DNA of 64,000 nucleotides from Arthrobacter sp. D5-1 (GTDB taxonomy: Bacteria > Actinomycetota > Actinomycetes > Actinomycetales > Micrococcaceae): positions 930,001 through 994,000 of the forward strand of contig NZ_CP014571.1 of assembly GCF_017357425.1 (NCBI RefSeq), read 5' to 3'. Positions 1-9,600 of the stretch are shown here, piece after piece (the first letter of the stretch is position 1; each line of letters begins with the position of its first letter). The notes beneath the pieces are model-generated. The model ran no database searches. It was not told the DNA's origin and worked only from the letters and a program-made list of their open reading frames with translations. Position numbers and translations under genes: made by a program.

Positions 1-1655
1 ACGGTGGCTGCAGCATCCGTCCCAACCCTGATAATGGTGGTGCAGGACGCCGGCAGTTGTTCCTCGGACGTCGCTATGACGATGCCAGCCACGCGGGGAG
101 GCCGCTGCTGCGGGTTGACGTGGCCACCGGGAACGGAACGCCCCATGCCGAGCAAGGCGCGGGCAGGGGCGTCCCTGCCCTCTGTCAGTACGTCGGAATC
201 CAAGACCACCATGAGCGCTGGGGTGGGCAATTCCTCCACTGAATCCTTCAGCATGCGCAGCATGGCCAGGCTGGTCTCACGATGCGCGGACATCCAGCGA
301 TCGCCCGTGCTGCTGCCGGTTTGGCGTGTGTGGGGGAGCCAGGACGCCCATTCCCATTCATCGGCCCGGCCGGCGTCGCAGAAAACGCCGATCGTCAGAT
401 CGGCAGGACCAACGTGCACCGCGGCCTGGGCAACCAGTGAACGGGCCAACGCCAGGGCTCCTTCCCGTGAGCCAACAATGCCAACGACGCCGGCGTCGGT
501 CAGGTCCACCAGAACAGGGGCTGCCAGGAGACGGGCTGCGGTGAGGGTTTCCTTGACTTTTTCGTCCGGGCGCGAGCCCGCAGCGCGGTCAACTTCGGGC
601 TTCCACGGTACGTCACCTGTGCCCGCGTGCAGGACCAGGAAGTCGTCGGAGTCAGCACGGCGCTGCCACAGTGACGTCGCCGGAAGTGACGGACGGCGGA
701 CCACCGTAGCGGGATCGGGGACCATCTTGTGCCGGCGGGCGGTTTCCACCTCTGCGGCTGTGCGGATCTGTTGCTCAAACTCTTTGAGGGCTCCGTCGAA
801 GCGCTCTGCCTCTTCCTTGAGGCCCCGGGCATGGCGACGCTTTTGCTCGAACCACATGCCCACCGCCATCACCGGACTGAGCATGGCGAACATCGCGAAG
901 CGCATGTCCCTCAGGATCATCACCATCGCAACGGCCATGACCAGCGGTGCCAGCACTGTGATGTAACTGAACTTGTTGGCTGGGGGAACGTCCTTGCGGC
1001 TCGGCGGGACCAACGGATCCCCGGCGGGTGCGCGGCCGGGGCGCGGTGGCCTGTTAAAGGGAGCAGTGGCTGCCGGGGTCAGGTTGTGCAGGCTGCCGGG
1101 GGCGGGAGCGGGGGTCTCATCCAAGGTGGGGCGGAGGAGAAGGACCGTGCCACCTGCCGTGATGGTGGCCGTTTGTGTGACCAAAACCCCGTCCTCGCCC
1201 ACAGGCTCCCCGTTGACCAAGGTGCCGTTGGTGGAACCGCCATCCACCACCCGGAGCCCCTCCTCTTCGCGGCGAAGACGGAAGTGATCCCACGAGGCAC
1301 TTTCGGTGGGGAGACTGAGGTCGGCATGGGGCGACCTGCCGACCAGCATGTCACGCCCCTGCGGAACATCCACCACACCACCCGTACGTTGCCCGCCGGC
1401 CAACGTCAGGCTCCAACCACGGACACGGTGCGGCGCGGGCCACGGTGCGCGTGAGATGCGGCTGCCCTCCAACAGAATCAGTTCGGAGAGCGGCGTGGCA
1501 CCCCGGACCTCTGTCTCATTGACAAACACCGGCTCATCAGGCGAAACCCTGGGTCCGCCGGCAGCTTCCACTAAGTCGGACAGCGTGGTGGCGGGCGCAG
1601 CATGGGCAACCTCGCACTCGAAACGACGATCGTCCAGGTCGATCAGCACACGCAA
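1..1655 (-). CDS. FHA domain-containing FtsK/SpoIIIE (EccC/EssC-type) type VII secretion ATPase, 3' end outside window
   Basis: Partial gene running off the left edge; about 551 N-terminal residues are visible. I read it from the minus strand: a TTG start at 1655 follows a strong AGGAGG at about 1663-1668. Residues about 1-95 look like a ubiquitin-like/EssC N-domain (begins RVLIDLDDRRFECEV). An FHA-like domain follows (LVGRSPHADLSL, then DGGSTNGTLVNGEPV), then two hydrophobic segments near residues 230-275 (ITVLAPLVMAVAMVMIL). After that comes the conserved pre-ATPase region of EccC/EssC proteins (LWQRRADSDDFLVLHAGTGDVPW). The Walker A ATPase domains would lie beyond base 1. In this family the protein energises export of WXG100 substrates; the WXG100 gene at 6149 and the RHS gene at 6601 are plausible clients. 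It heads or ends an operon-like minus-strand group with the two genes to its right. Confidence 0.85.
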   Translation of the reverse strand, partial: MRVLIDLDDRRFECEVAHAAPATTLSDLVEAAGGPRVSPDEPVFVNETEVRGATPLSELILLEGSRISRAPWPAPHRVRGWSLTLAGGQRTGGVVDVPQGRDMLVGRSPHADLSLPTESASWDHFRLRREEEGLRVVDGGSTNGTLVNGEPVGEDGVLVTQTATITAGGTVLLLRPTLDETPAPAPGSLHNLTPAATAPFNRPPRPGRAPAGDPLVPPSRKDVPPANKFSYITVLAPLVMAVAMVMILRDMRFAMFAMLSPVMAVGMWFEQKRRHARGLKEEAERFDGALKEFEQQIRTAAEVETARRHKMVPDPATVVRRPSLPATSLWQRRADSDDFLVLHAGTGDVPWKPEVDRAAGSRPDEKVKETLTAARLLAAPVLVDLTDAGVVGIVGSREGALALARSLVAQAAVHVGPADLTIGVFCDAGRADEWEWASWLPHTRQTGSSTGDRWMSAHRETSLAMLRMLKDSVEELPTPALMVVLDSDVLTEGRDAPARALLGMGRSVPGGHVNPQQRPPRVAGIVIATSEEQLPASCTTIIRVGTDAAAT

Positions 1656-1712
1656 CGGGCGCTCCTCCTGTAGTGGAACTGTTCCCCTCAGGCGTGGGGA
1701 CAGAAAGGGTTG

Positions 1713-3056
1713 TTAAGGGCTGGCTGGTGCCGGTACCCAGACGAGCCGTGGAGCGTTCTCGTCTGCCGGACGAAGACCGAGGTCCTGAGGTGACGCGAAG
1801 ACGGGGATCGCTTCGGCAGTCAGTGCTTGGGATTGCGAGAAGTCCAGCGGCGGTCCGGCGAGGCCTTCCCCGGCGCCGAAGGACAGGGTGCGCAGCGACG
1901 CTGCGACCTTCGACGGTTCCTTGCTGCCGGCCAGTGCAGCCGCGCGGACCAGGGCCACCACGGCGTCATGGCTTCGGGCGTCCGCGGCCCAGGCATCCGC
2001 CGAGAACGGGGTATCGTCTGTCAGGTTCTTGATCTCCGGGTTCCCGCCAGCCAATCTAATGCCGGAGAGGAACGCGGACATGCCCCGCCCTTGGGCGTCC
2101 TGCTGAAGTGCGATTGCATCGCCGGTCGCCGGGGCGACGCTGACAAGTTGTCCTGAAGCGGTGCCGTCAAGCTCCGCGAGCGAGGACGCGAACGCGGGGG
2201 TGATGGCGCCGTCGGGAAGTACCAGCGGAACGGACACGTCGCGTGACTGGAGGGCTTGGACCAGCCGGGCCAGGCGCTGCGGGGTTGCCGCCGACACCAC
2301 AACAGCGTCTGCGGGGTTGGCAATCCGTGTGCCTTCAGCATCAGCCGGCGCGTCCTTGGCCGGAGGTCGAAGCTGGTCGCCCGTACGGATGGCTGCTTCC
2401 TGGGCCAAGCCGGACACGTCGGAGAAGCCCTCCAGCGTCAGTGTGTCAGCGGGAGTGACGGATGCCGGGACCTGGCCGCCGTCGCTGACCAGCAGCACCC
2501 GGCTCTTGCCGGCAAGTGCGGTCCCCAGAGCGGCTTGGACAGAGGCTGACGTTGGTCCAGTGGTCCACGTCGTTTGGGTCGGTTCCGACGCCTCGCTGTA
2601 GGGCAAGATGACCGGGAGGCCCCGCTCCTCAGCGGCCTTCGCTGCTGCACGGGCTTGCGGACCTGTGCTGGCAACGAGAACGCCGGACACACCCTGCTCG
2701 GCAAGCGCGCCGACTGCGGCACGGGCGCCGTCTTCGGTGCCTTGGTCGTTCTGGGTGGGGAGGGTGACTGTCGCGCCGCCTTGGGCGAAACGCTGTGCCG
2801 CCACCACGGCACCCTGTGCTGCGCGGTTGTATTCGGTTCCGGGCTCACCGGACTGGCCGAATGTCATGACGACGCCGATCGAAAAGTCCGCCGGCAGGCC
2901 GTCAGCCTTGAGGGCAACAGGAACTGTGGCAGCCACAGGATCGGGCCGGGGAGCTTCCGTGGGGCGGTTCAGTGCCATGGTCAGGACCACAGCAGCAGCA
3001 ATCACGACGGCGGCTCCCGCAGCGATCAGTAAGAAGAGACGGTTGCGGGGGTTCAC
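1713..3056 (-). CDS. membrane-anchored type 1 periplasmic-binding-fold protein (branched-chain amino acid ABC receptor-like)
   Basis: 447 aa. One N-terminal transmembrane segment (residues about 7-27, LFLLIAAGAAVVIAAAVVLT) with no lipobox Cys, so it is probably an uncleaved anchor. The rest resembles the LivJ/LivK-like type 1 periplasmic-binding fold: FSIGVVMTFGQSG at about residue 57, GVSGVLVASTGPQARAAAKA, then GLPVILPYSEAS. No ABC permease or ATPase lies nearby. Its start overlaps the stop of the 953-aa gene by four bases (ATGA), so the two are translationally coupled, and the type VII ATPase gene follows 57 bases further on. That context argues for an extracytoplasmic sensor or accessory of the secretion system rather than a nutrient importer. 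The fold call is fairly secure; the role is inference. Confidence 0.75.
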   Translation of the reverse strand: MNPRNRLFLLIAAGAAVVIAAAVVLTMALNRPTEAPRPDPVAATVPVALKADGLPADFSIGVVMTFGQSGEPGTEYNRAAQGAVVAAQRFAQGGATVTLPTQNDQGTEDGARAAVGALAEQGVSGVLVASTGPQARAAAKAAEERGLPVILPYSEASEPTQTTWTTGPTSASVQAALGTALAGKSRVLLVSDGGQVPASVTPADTLTLEGFSDVSGLAQEAAIRTGDQLRPPAKDAPADAEGTRIANPADAVVVSAATPQRLARLVQALQSRDVSVPLVLPDGAITPAFASSLAELDGTASGQLVSVAPATGDAIALQQDAQGRGMSAFLSGIRLAGGNPEIKNLTDDTPFSADAWAADARSHDAVVALVRAAALAGSKEPSKVAASLRTLSFGAGEGLAGPPLDFSQSQALTAEAIPVFASPQDLGLRPADENAPRLVWVPAPASP

Positions 3057-5914
3057 GCGTTGCCGCCGATCTTCAGTGTGTACAGCGTCTGTGACGTCGC
3101 ACCTGCAGGGACCTCGAGTTGGAACGGTGGCAGTTCATCCACTGCAGTGAGCGAGGCCTTGAACTGGGCCTGGCGCAGGAGAAGTCCTGCAACGTCGCGG
3201 GAGCGTATGTTGGCGTAGCCTTCAGCATTCTGGGAGGCCAGGGCCAGTTGGAAGTCCGCTGTGTCTGCTTTTGCCGCGCTGGTGGCCATGGAGCCGAGCA
3301 GACCCGAGCCGTTGACCGTGCGGTCACCGAGATCCAGCATCACTTTATTGAGGCTGGAGGCGAGAAGGGCGCTGGCACCCTCGACGTCGCGGGTGGAGCC
3401 GGACGTGCTGGACGCAATGTTCTCCAGCGAGGACTGAGTGCTCTTGGACAGGGCGGCTGTGAGGTCACCGCTTTGACCGAGGAGTTCGTCGCGCTGTTTG
3501 TTGACCGTGCCCTCGGCGTCCTTCACAACGTCGTCTGAGGTGGACTTCAGCCCGGAAATGGACCGGTTGAAGGCTGTGGTCACGGATTCAGAGCTGGCAT
3601 CGCCGATGTCGGCAACCTGGCGTACTTGTTCGCCGACGGTTTTGTAGACCTCGGCGGCGGTTTCGGCCGAAACGTCGCGGAGTGACTCTTTGATCTTGTC
3701 GCCGAGCATGTCCTGCTGCTCTTTCAACTTCGCGAGTGCGGTCGTCACTGTGCCGGAGGAGTCAATCGCGTCAGCCAGTGCAGTATCGAGCGCCTCAAGT
3801 CCCTTTTTGGTGCCATTGGCGTTTCCTGTTGCGGCGCCGTCGAGCGTCTTGACGCCCGTCTTGATCGCTTCGAGCTTGGTGTCGGCGTCGTCGAACGTCG
3901 CTTCCAAGGCGGTGAACGCCTGGCCAATTGCCTGGTCGGCGGCAGTCGTGTCAGTGGCTGCAAGAACCTCGTCCCAAGCGGCTGACTGACCTTCGAGCCG
4001 CACGTCCAGTGGCTCCTTGAAGCCCGGCGGCGGATTCAGCGCGGGTGTGGGGTTGCCGTCCTCATCAGTCGGTTCGCACGGCACTGAGGTCAAATAGGAA
4101 CGCAGCCGCTCAACATCCTTTGCGGACAGCTTGCCCTTGCCGGGGATGAGGCTGTCATCGGACAGCTTGCACAGCTCGTCCGCCACCTTCTGGTTCTGCT
4201 GCAGCATGGAGCCGTTCAGCCAGGTTCCCTGACCGAGTTCGCCCTTGGCATCCTTGGCATTGGTGGCGATGGCGAGCAGTTTCTGCCGGAGGGCGTCAAC
4301 GCTGGTCTGGGCTGCCGTGGCTGCTTTCCGCGTCGCGGCTGCAGAGTCGGCGGCGGACTTGATGGCCGTATCCAGTGCAGCCAGTGCCTTGCTGTAATCC
4401 TCGGACGTTCCAGAGCCGTCAAGCATTGTACCGAGGTCGGTGCGCACTTTTTCAAGTGCGACGGCGGAAGTTGCCTGGTCTTTGATCGCGCCTTCGATGA
4501 CCTGCGGCTGGAGACCGGAGACGAGCTCGTCGCCCTTTTGCACCAGGCCCAGAAGCGCTCCGGTAACTGTCACAGCCGAACCATAAAGGGAGCAGGTCAT
4601 GGAACCCTGCTCAGCGCATTCCGCTGGCGTGGGGTTTTCCGGTCCCATGGTGGCTTTGAGGGCGCCGGCAACGGTGTCCCGGCAACTCGCGCTGACCTTA
4701 GCGTAGGCGTCCAGCTGTGAGGACATGGTGAGAACGCTGGAGTAAACGGTGGCTGCCGGCGCGGCCTTGGCCACCTCGGCGGTGCAGCCGTCACCGGTGA
4801 TGGGGGTGACCGGCGGTGTCGCGGAAGTGTCGCCCAGCATGGCGTCCACGGCGGAGACCGTCAGTTTCAACTGCGACATGGTGGTGGACTGGGTGGCAGT
4901 TGTTGAAGACTCCAAATCAGAGCCGAGAACCTGCAGCTGCTGCTTCAGGTCAGACATCGTCGCGGCAAGGGCCTGGGAGTTGTCCCGCAGTTCACCGGCC
5001 GTCTTTGCGCCGAGAGTCTGCGAGGTTGCCTGCAGGTTCCTGCGGACATCGGTGATGGTGGATCCGGCCTTCGCCAGGACCGTGTTGACATCAGATACGA
5101 GCGAAATGGTGCGGCGTTGCAGCTCCATCTCCGAACCGGTTCCGGATGAGAAGGCGCTGGCGAGCACACCGTTGGCACTGAGGTCTGTATTGAGGCCAGG
5201 CTGGACTGCGACGTCGAATTCGGGAACCTGGAAGTCCTTCACGTCGGCGGCGAGGCGCAACGTGGTGCTGGCGCCGGAACGCGGGGGAGCCAGGACAGTG
5301 GCCCACTGGACAACGGTGGCGCCGTCTTCGGTGCTGCTCAGGACTCCGTTGGTACCGGTAGTGCCGTCGGCTGAGCCGGGTGTTACGTCGTCCGCCCGGA
5401 TGCCCGGGAGCTTGGTGGACGCTGCGATTGTCAGCGGAGCGCCTACCAGAGCGGTGTCAGAGCGGGCCTGGCCGGCGGCGTCGTACTGGATGGTCTGTGG
5501 TTTGACGGTGAGGTTCTCAAGCGTCAGGTTGATCTCTACCGGGCCGGTGTGGCCTTTCAACTCGGCGAGGTCGGAACCCGATTTCTCGCCGGCACGGTAC
5601 TGGAGGCTCACGCGCACCGGGAGTTCGCCCACTACCTGGGCGGTGTCATAGGTGGTGTTTTCCGCCGAAGAGTCACCCGCAGCGGACACGGAGATGGTGG
5701 TGCCTTCGATCTTCTGCACTCCGGCGGCGGGGGACAGGCCTACACGGACGCTCTGCAGGAGTTTGACCGGGTTGGACACCGGCTCTGGCTCGGGAGTCTG
5801 GGTGCACGAAGTGGTCGCGATCAGTCCCAGCGCTATCAGGGCGATGCCCAGAGAACGGCCCGAGGGGATACGCCGCCCCGGTTTGTACTGGTTAAAACTA
5901 GCCTGCCTGGGCAT
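3053..5914 (-). CDS. large probable lipoprotein with long helical/coiled-coil region, type VII locus accessory
   Basis: 953 aa, not recognised as a named family. The N-terminus has a basic stretch, a hydrophobic core (LGIALIALGLIA) and a Cys near residue 37 (TTSC, a poor but possible lipobox), suggesting an exported lipoprotein. Residues about 45-260 look beta-rich. From about 265 to 930 the sequence is Ala/Thr/Asp/Leu-rich with heptad-like patterns typical of long helical bundles (e.g. TSQTLGAKTAGELRDNSQAL). Two Cys pairs in the middle may form disulfides outside the cell. The ATG at 5914 has a purine-rich site (GGGGGAC) upstream. It is first in the minus-strand group ending in the FtsK-type ATPase and diverges from the WXG100 gene. 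A structural or periplasm-spanning role in secretion is a guess. Confidence 0.7.
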   Translation of the reverse strand: MPRQASFNQYKPGRRIPSGRSLGIALIALGLIATTSCTQTPEPEPVSNPVKLLQSVRVGLSPAAGVQKIEGTTISVSAAGDSSAENTTYDTAQVVGELPVRVSLQYRAGEKSGSDLAELKGHTGPVEINLTLENLTVKPQTIQYDAAGQARSDTALVGAPLTIAASTKLPGIRADDVTPGSADGTTGTNGVLSSTEDGATVVQWATVLAPPRSGASTTLRLAADVKDFQVPEFDVAVQPGLNTDLSANGVLASAFSSGTGSEMELQRRTISLVSDVNTVLAKAGSTITDVRRNLQATSQTLGAKTAGELRDNSQALAATMSDLKQQLQVLGSDLESSTTATQSTTMSQLKLTVSAVDAMLGDTSATPPVTPITGDGCTAEVAKAAPAATVYSSVLTMSSQLDAYAKVSASCRDTVAGALKATMGPENPTPAECAEQGSMTCSLYGSAVTVTGALLGLVQKGDELVSGLQPQVIEGAIKDQATSAVALEKVRTDLGTMLDGSGTSEDYSKALAALDTAIKSAADSAAATRKAATAAQTSVDALRQKLLAIATNAKDAKGELGQGTWLNGSMLQQNQKVADELCKLSDDSLIPGKGKLSAKDVERLRSYLTSVPCEPTDEDGNPTPALNPPPGFKEPLDVRLEGQSAAWDEVLAATDTTAADQAIGQAFTALEATFDDADTKLEAIKTGVKTLDGAATGNANGTKKGLEALDTALADAIDSSGTVTTALAKLKEQQDMLGDKIKESLRDVSAETAAEVYKTVGEQVRQVADIGDASSESVTTAFNRSISGLKSTSDDVVKDAEGTVNKQRDELLGQSGDLTAALSKSTQSSLENIASSTSGSTRDVEGASALLASSLNKVMLDLGDRTVNGSGLLGSMATSAAKADTADFQLALASQNAEGYANIRSRDVAGLLLRQAQFKASLTAVDELPPFQLEVPAGATSQTLYTLKIGGNA

Positions 5915-6148
5915 GGATCGTCCCCCTCTTTCCGTTCACGGTGCCTTGAGTATCATAAGGTTGCGCTCCCGAATGGACTAATCCCACCGTGCGGGGCACC
6001 GCCCGCAGTTCACGAACGAATCATGTTTTTCGAACTTTGTTTGTCTGTTTGTTGGATTTATTCGGTGGTGTTGGTAGTTTGTGGGTGTTTGGTTGCCTGG
6101 GTTTTTTGGCTTGGGTGTTGCGATTGTTCTTATTGGGAGGAAAGTTCT
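5915..6148. promoter_or_regulatory. divergent intergenic region between lipoprotein operon and WXG100/RHS genes
   Basis: 234 bases between divergent starts at 5914 and 6149. The right half is strikingly G/T-rich on the plus strand and holds the ribosome site GGGAGG at 6135-6140. It must contain both promoters, but I could not assign -35/-10 boxes with confidence. Confidence 0.4.
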
Positions 6149-6430
6149 ATGTCGCGTGTGTTGTCTACTGAGCAAGCCAAGGCTGCTATTGGTCAGGTGC
6201 AGTCGATTATTACTGGTGGGTTTACGGATCAGATTTCGGCGTTGGATGCGCAGGGTCGTGTGTTGTCGGATCCGAATGTGTGGGATGGGCCGTTGGCTGC
6301 TGAGTTCCGTGGTTCGACGTGGCCGGAGACGAAGGCTGCGTTGGATAAGGCCAAGGAAGAGCTGGAGCAGTTGCGCGGTCAGTTGCAGAAGATTTCGCAG
6401 GATATTTTCTCTGCCGGTGGCGGGGCCTGA
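6149..6430 (+). CDS. WXG100 family protein (ESAT-6/CFP-10-like), probable type VII secretion substrate or partner
   Basis: 93 aa, the usual WXG100 length. ATG at 6149 is preceded by GGGAGG at 6135-6140; the same frame stays open far upstream but without a better start. The central motif is W-D-G (residues 45-47, in NVWDGPLA), flanked by two amphipathic helices (residues about 6-36 and 52-88), which is the helix-turn-helix hairpin of WXG100 proteins. Small proteins of this kind are exported as dimers by EccC/EssC-type ATPases, such as the one at the left edge. It lies 170 bases upstream of the RHS gene and probably acts as its secretion partner or chaperone. Codons end in G or T far more than elsewhere in the window. 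Confidence 0.85.
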   Translation: MSRVLSTEQAKAAIGQVQSIITGGFTDQISALDAQGRVLSDPNVWDGPLAAEFRGSTWPETKAALDKAKEELEQLRGQLQKISQDIFSAGGGA

Positions 6431-6600
6431 TTCCTTCTTTGCTGTGAGTGTGGGGGCCGGGTGATCGTGCCGCTTTAGTGCGGTGTGGTTGCCCGGCCGT
6501 TCCGCTGTGGTCTGGTGGCGCCGGGTTTGTTGGTTGTGGTGCCGGGTTTTGTGGGTTGTTGGGTTTTGTTCGCGTTCTTGTTCTGTTGGGGGCTGTGGTT

Positions 6601-9600
6601 GTGACCGAGTTCGTTGAGATGCCGTTGTTGCCGGATTCCGATGCTGGCCATGGTGGCCGGTTTGTGTATGGGGTTGCCGAGTCGGTGAAGGGTGCTTTTG
6701 AGTCCGCAGCGTCGCGGGTCCAGGAGCATTCGGGCTCGCGGACGCCGTTGGTGACCTCGGCGGGGGAGGATTTCCGGGGGCATTTTTCGGAGGTGTTCGC
6801 GGCGAACGCGGCTACGGCGTCCCGGGACGCGGAGTCCCTGGCCGCGGCGTTACGGACGGTGGCCGGGTATGTGGGGACCATGATTTCCGAGGCGCGGGAC
6901 GAGGATGACCGGCGCCGGGAGAACAACGAGTGGGTGCGGCGGCATAACAACCGCAACTGGCTCGAAGAGGGCTGGGACAACCTTTGGGGTGAGGAGGCCC
7001 GTCCGAATATGGAGCCCGGCAGTGCGCCGTCGTTCCCTTCGGAGTCTCCGGCGTCGGGGCGGCGGGAGACCCCGGGCCCGGGTGGCGGGTACGGGGGCGG
7101 GACGTCCTCGGCCCGTCCGGAGTCGTTGCGGAGTTTCGCTGCGGGTTCCCGTGGCCTGGATGACGGGATCGCGTCGGTGCCGGGGTCCTTGGAGTCGGAG
7201 TTGTCTTCGTTCGCGGACCGGTGCGGGTGGGGCCGGATCGACGCCGCTGGTGTGGTGACGGCGTTCCGGGAGTATTTGCGGTTGAACGAGGCGGACGCGG
7301 CGTGGGCGGTGGTGGTCGCGGACGCGTTCGCTGCCGCCGGCAGCGAGGGCGCGGTCTCGACCCTCTCGGACGCGGCGGTGAACGAGGCACTGGCCGCGGC
7401 CGGGGTCTCGGCGAACCGGACGGGCCTGGTCATTGACCCGCCCACCGCGGCCGGGGCGATGCCCTCGTCCGGGTATGCGAATGATCCGGTGAACACGGCC
7501 ACGGGTAACTTCATTGAACCCGAAACAGATCTTGGGTTCGCCGGGGCCAGCTCGGACCTGGTTCTCACCCGGATGTATAACTCCCTCGGTTCCGGCCTGG
7601 ACACTGTTGGGGTGTTTGGTCCTGGGTGGGCCTCGGTCCTGGACCAGCACCTGGTCCTGACCGATGAGGGCTGCCGCTGGGTGCTGGCTGACGGCCGGGC
7701 GGTGGACTTCCCCCGCGAGGGTGCAGGCTGGGCCCGTGCGGTCGGGGAGAATTACTGGCTCACCCGCGAAGATGCCGGCACACCGTGGTTGGCGGAGCTG
7801 TCCTCGGTCCCTACAGGTGTCTCCGAGGTGTTGGTCGTGACCGATAACCAGGGCGGTTGGTGGGCTTACACGATCGCCGGGGTGTGGCTCGGGACCGGGG
7901 CGGGGTCCGGCCGGACCATCTCCGCCCACCGCCACACACCGGCTGCGCCGGATGCGGAGAGTTCGGTCGATGGCGGCGTGCCGGGGGTGGTTGACCGGTT
8001 GGTGCATGTCCGGGGCCGGTTCGTGGAGATCGACTACGTCGGTGGTGTTGTCGCGGTGGTTCGTTCATCGGATGGGCGGCGGGTTGAGTATGGTTACGAC
8101 GCCACGGGCCGGTTGGTCACGGTGGGCACGGAGGCCGGCACGAGGGTGTATCGGTGGAACGAGCAGGGTCTGATCGCCTCGGTGGTTTCTGCTGCGGGTG
8201 TGGTGGAGGCCGAGAACAGCTATGACGAGGCCGGCCGTGTGGTTTGGCAGGTCACACAGCATGGGCGGCGGACGAGGTTCGCGTATTTACCGGGCCGGGT
8301 CACGGTGGTCTCCGATGAGGACGGGTCCCGGTCCAATTCCTGGGTCGCTGATTCCAAGGGCCGGCTGGTGGGGGTGTTGGACGCGGAGGACCGGCGCCAG
8401 TCCATGTCCTATGACGGACACGGGAACTTGGTGTCTTTGACTGAGCGTGACGGCGCGGTCACGGTCCACGGTTACGACACCCGCGGCCGGAAGATCCGCA
8501 CCGTCACCCCCGAAGGCGCGGACCTGACCTACGGGTGGGACGAACACGACCGTCTGAGGACCTTGGTCACCGCATCCGGTGCCGTCGTGGCCTATGAGTA
8601 CGCCGATGACCTGTCCCGGGACCCGTCCGTGATCGTGGACCCGCTGGGCGGCCGGACCGGGCTTCGGTGGCGGGACGGACTCCTGACCCAGGTCACCGAC
8701 CCTGCCGGGGTGGTGATCGGTTTTGAGTACGACACGTTCGGAGACCTCATCGGAACGTCCAACGCGGCCGGTGACACTGCGAGGATCGTGCGGGACCGGG
8801 CGGGTCGTCCGGTGACGGCGTTGACCCCGTCGGGGGCTGAGACCCGGTTCAGTTACGACGATGCCGGGGTACTGGTGCGTCGGGTGGACCCGGACGGGGC
8901 GGTGTGGGCGTTCGAGCACGACACTGCGGGCCGGACCACCGCAATGATCGCCCCCGATGGGGGCCGGACCGTGTTCGAGTACGCCCCCAACGGGGAACTG
9001 GCCCGCACCACCGACCCGCTCGGCCGGGTCGTGGAACGGGTGTTTGATGAGCTCGGGAACCTCACCGCCGCGGTGCTGCCGGACGGGGCGAAGTGGGGGT
9101 TCACCCACGACAACCTCTCCCGGCTCGTCTCGGTCACGGACCCGGGCGGGCATGACTGGGTGCGGGAGTACGACACGGTCGGTGCCCTCACCGCCGTGAT
9201 CGATCCGACCGGGGTCCGGACCGGCGCGGTCACCGACCGGACCAGCGGCACCGCGTCCTTGACCGATGCGTTCAGCACGAATACCTATAGTTTTGATGAG
9301 TACGGCCGCCCCACGAAAATCGAATCTGTCGACGGGTCCGCGGAGCTGGTGAGCTATGACGCGGCGGGGAACCCTGTCGAGTTGGTCGATGGTGAGGGCG
9401 GGTTGACGGTCCTGGGCCGCGATGCCGCGGGGAAGATCACCTCGATCACCTCCCCGACCGGGGCGGTGACCCGGTTCGAGTACGACCACTGCGGCCGACC
9501 CTTCCGCAGTGTTGACCCGGTCGGGGCGGTCACGGAACTGTCCTACAACCCGGACCAGCGCCTCACCGCGAGGAGACTGCCGACCGGGGAGGTCGAAACC

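Noticed and set aside
4..966. 320-codon plus-strand frame at the left edge
   Set aside because: Antisense to the FtsK/EccC-type ATPase, whose motifs are clear on the minus strand.
5549..6148. N-terminal extension of the WXG100 gene
   Set aside because: Would make an atypical protein overlapping the lipoprotein gene; the ATG at 6149 has a good ribosome site and the normal length.
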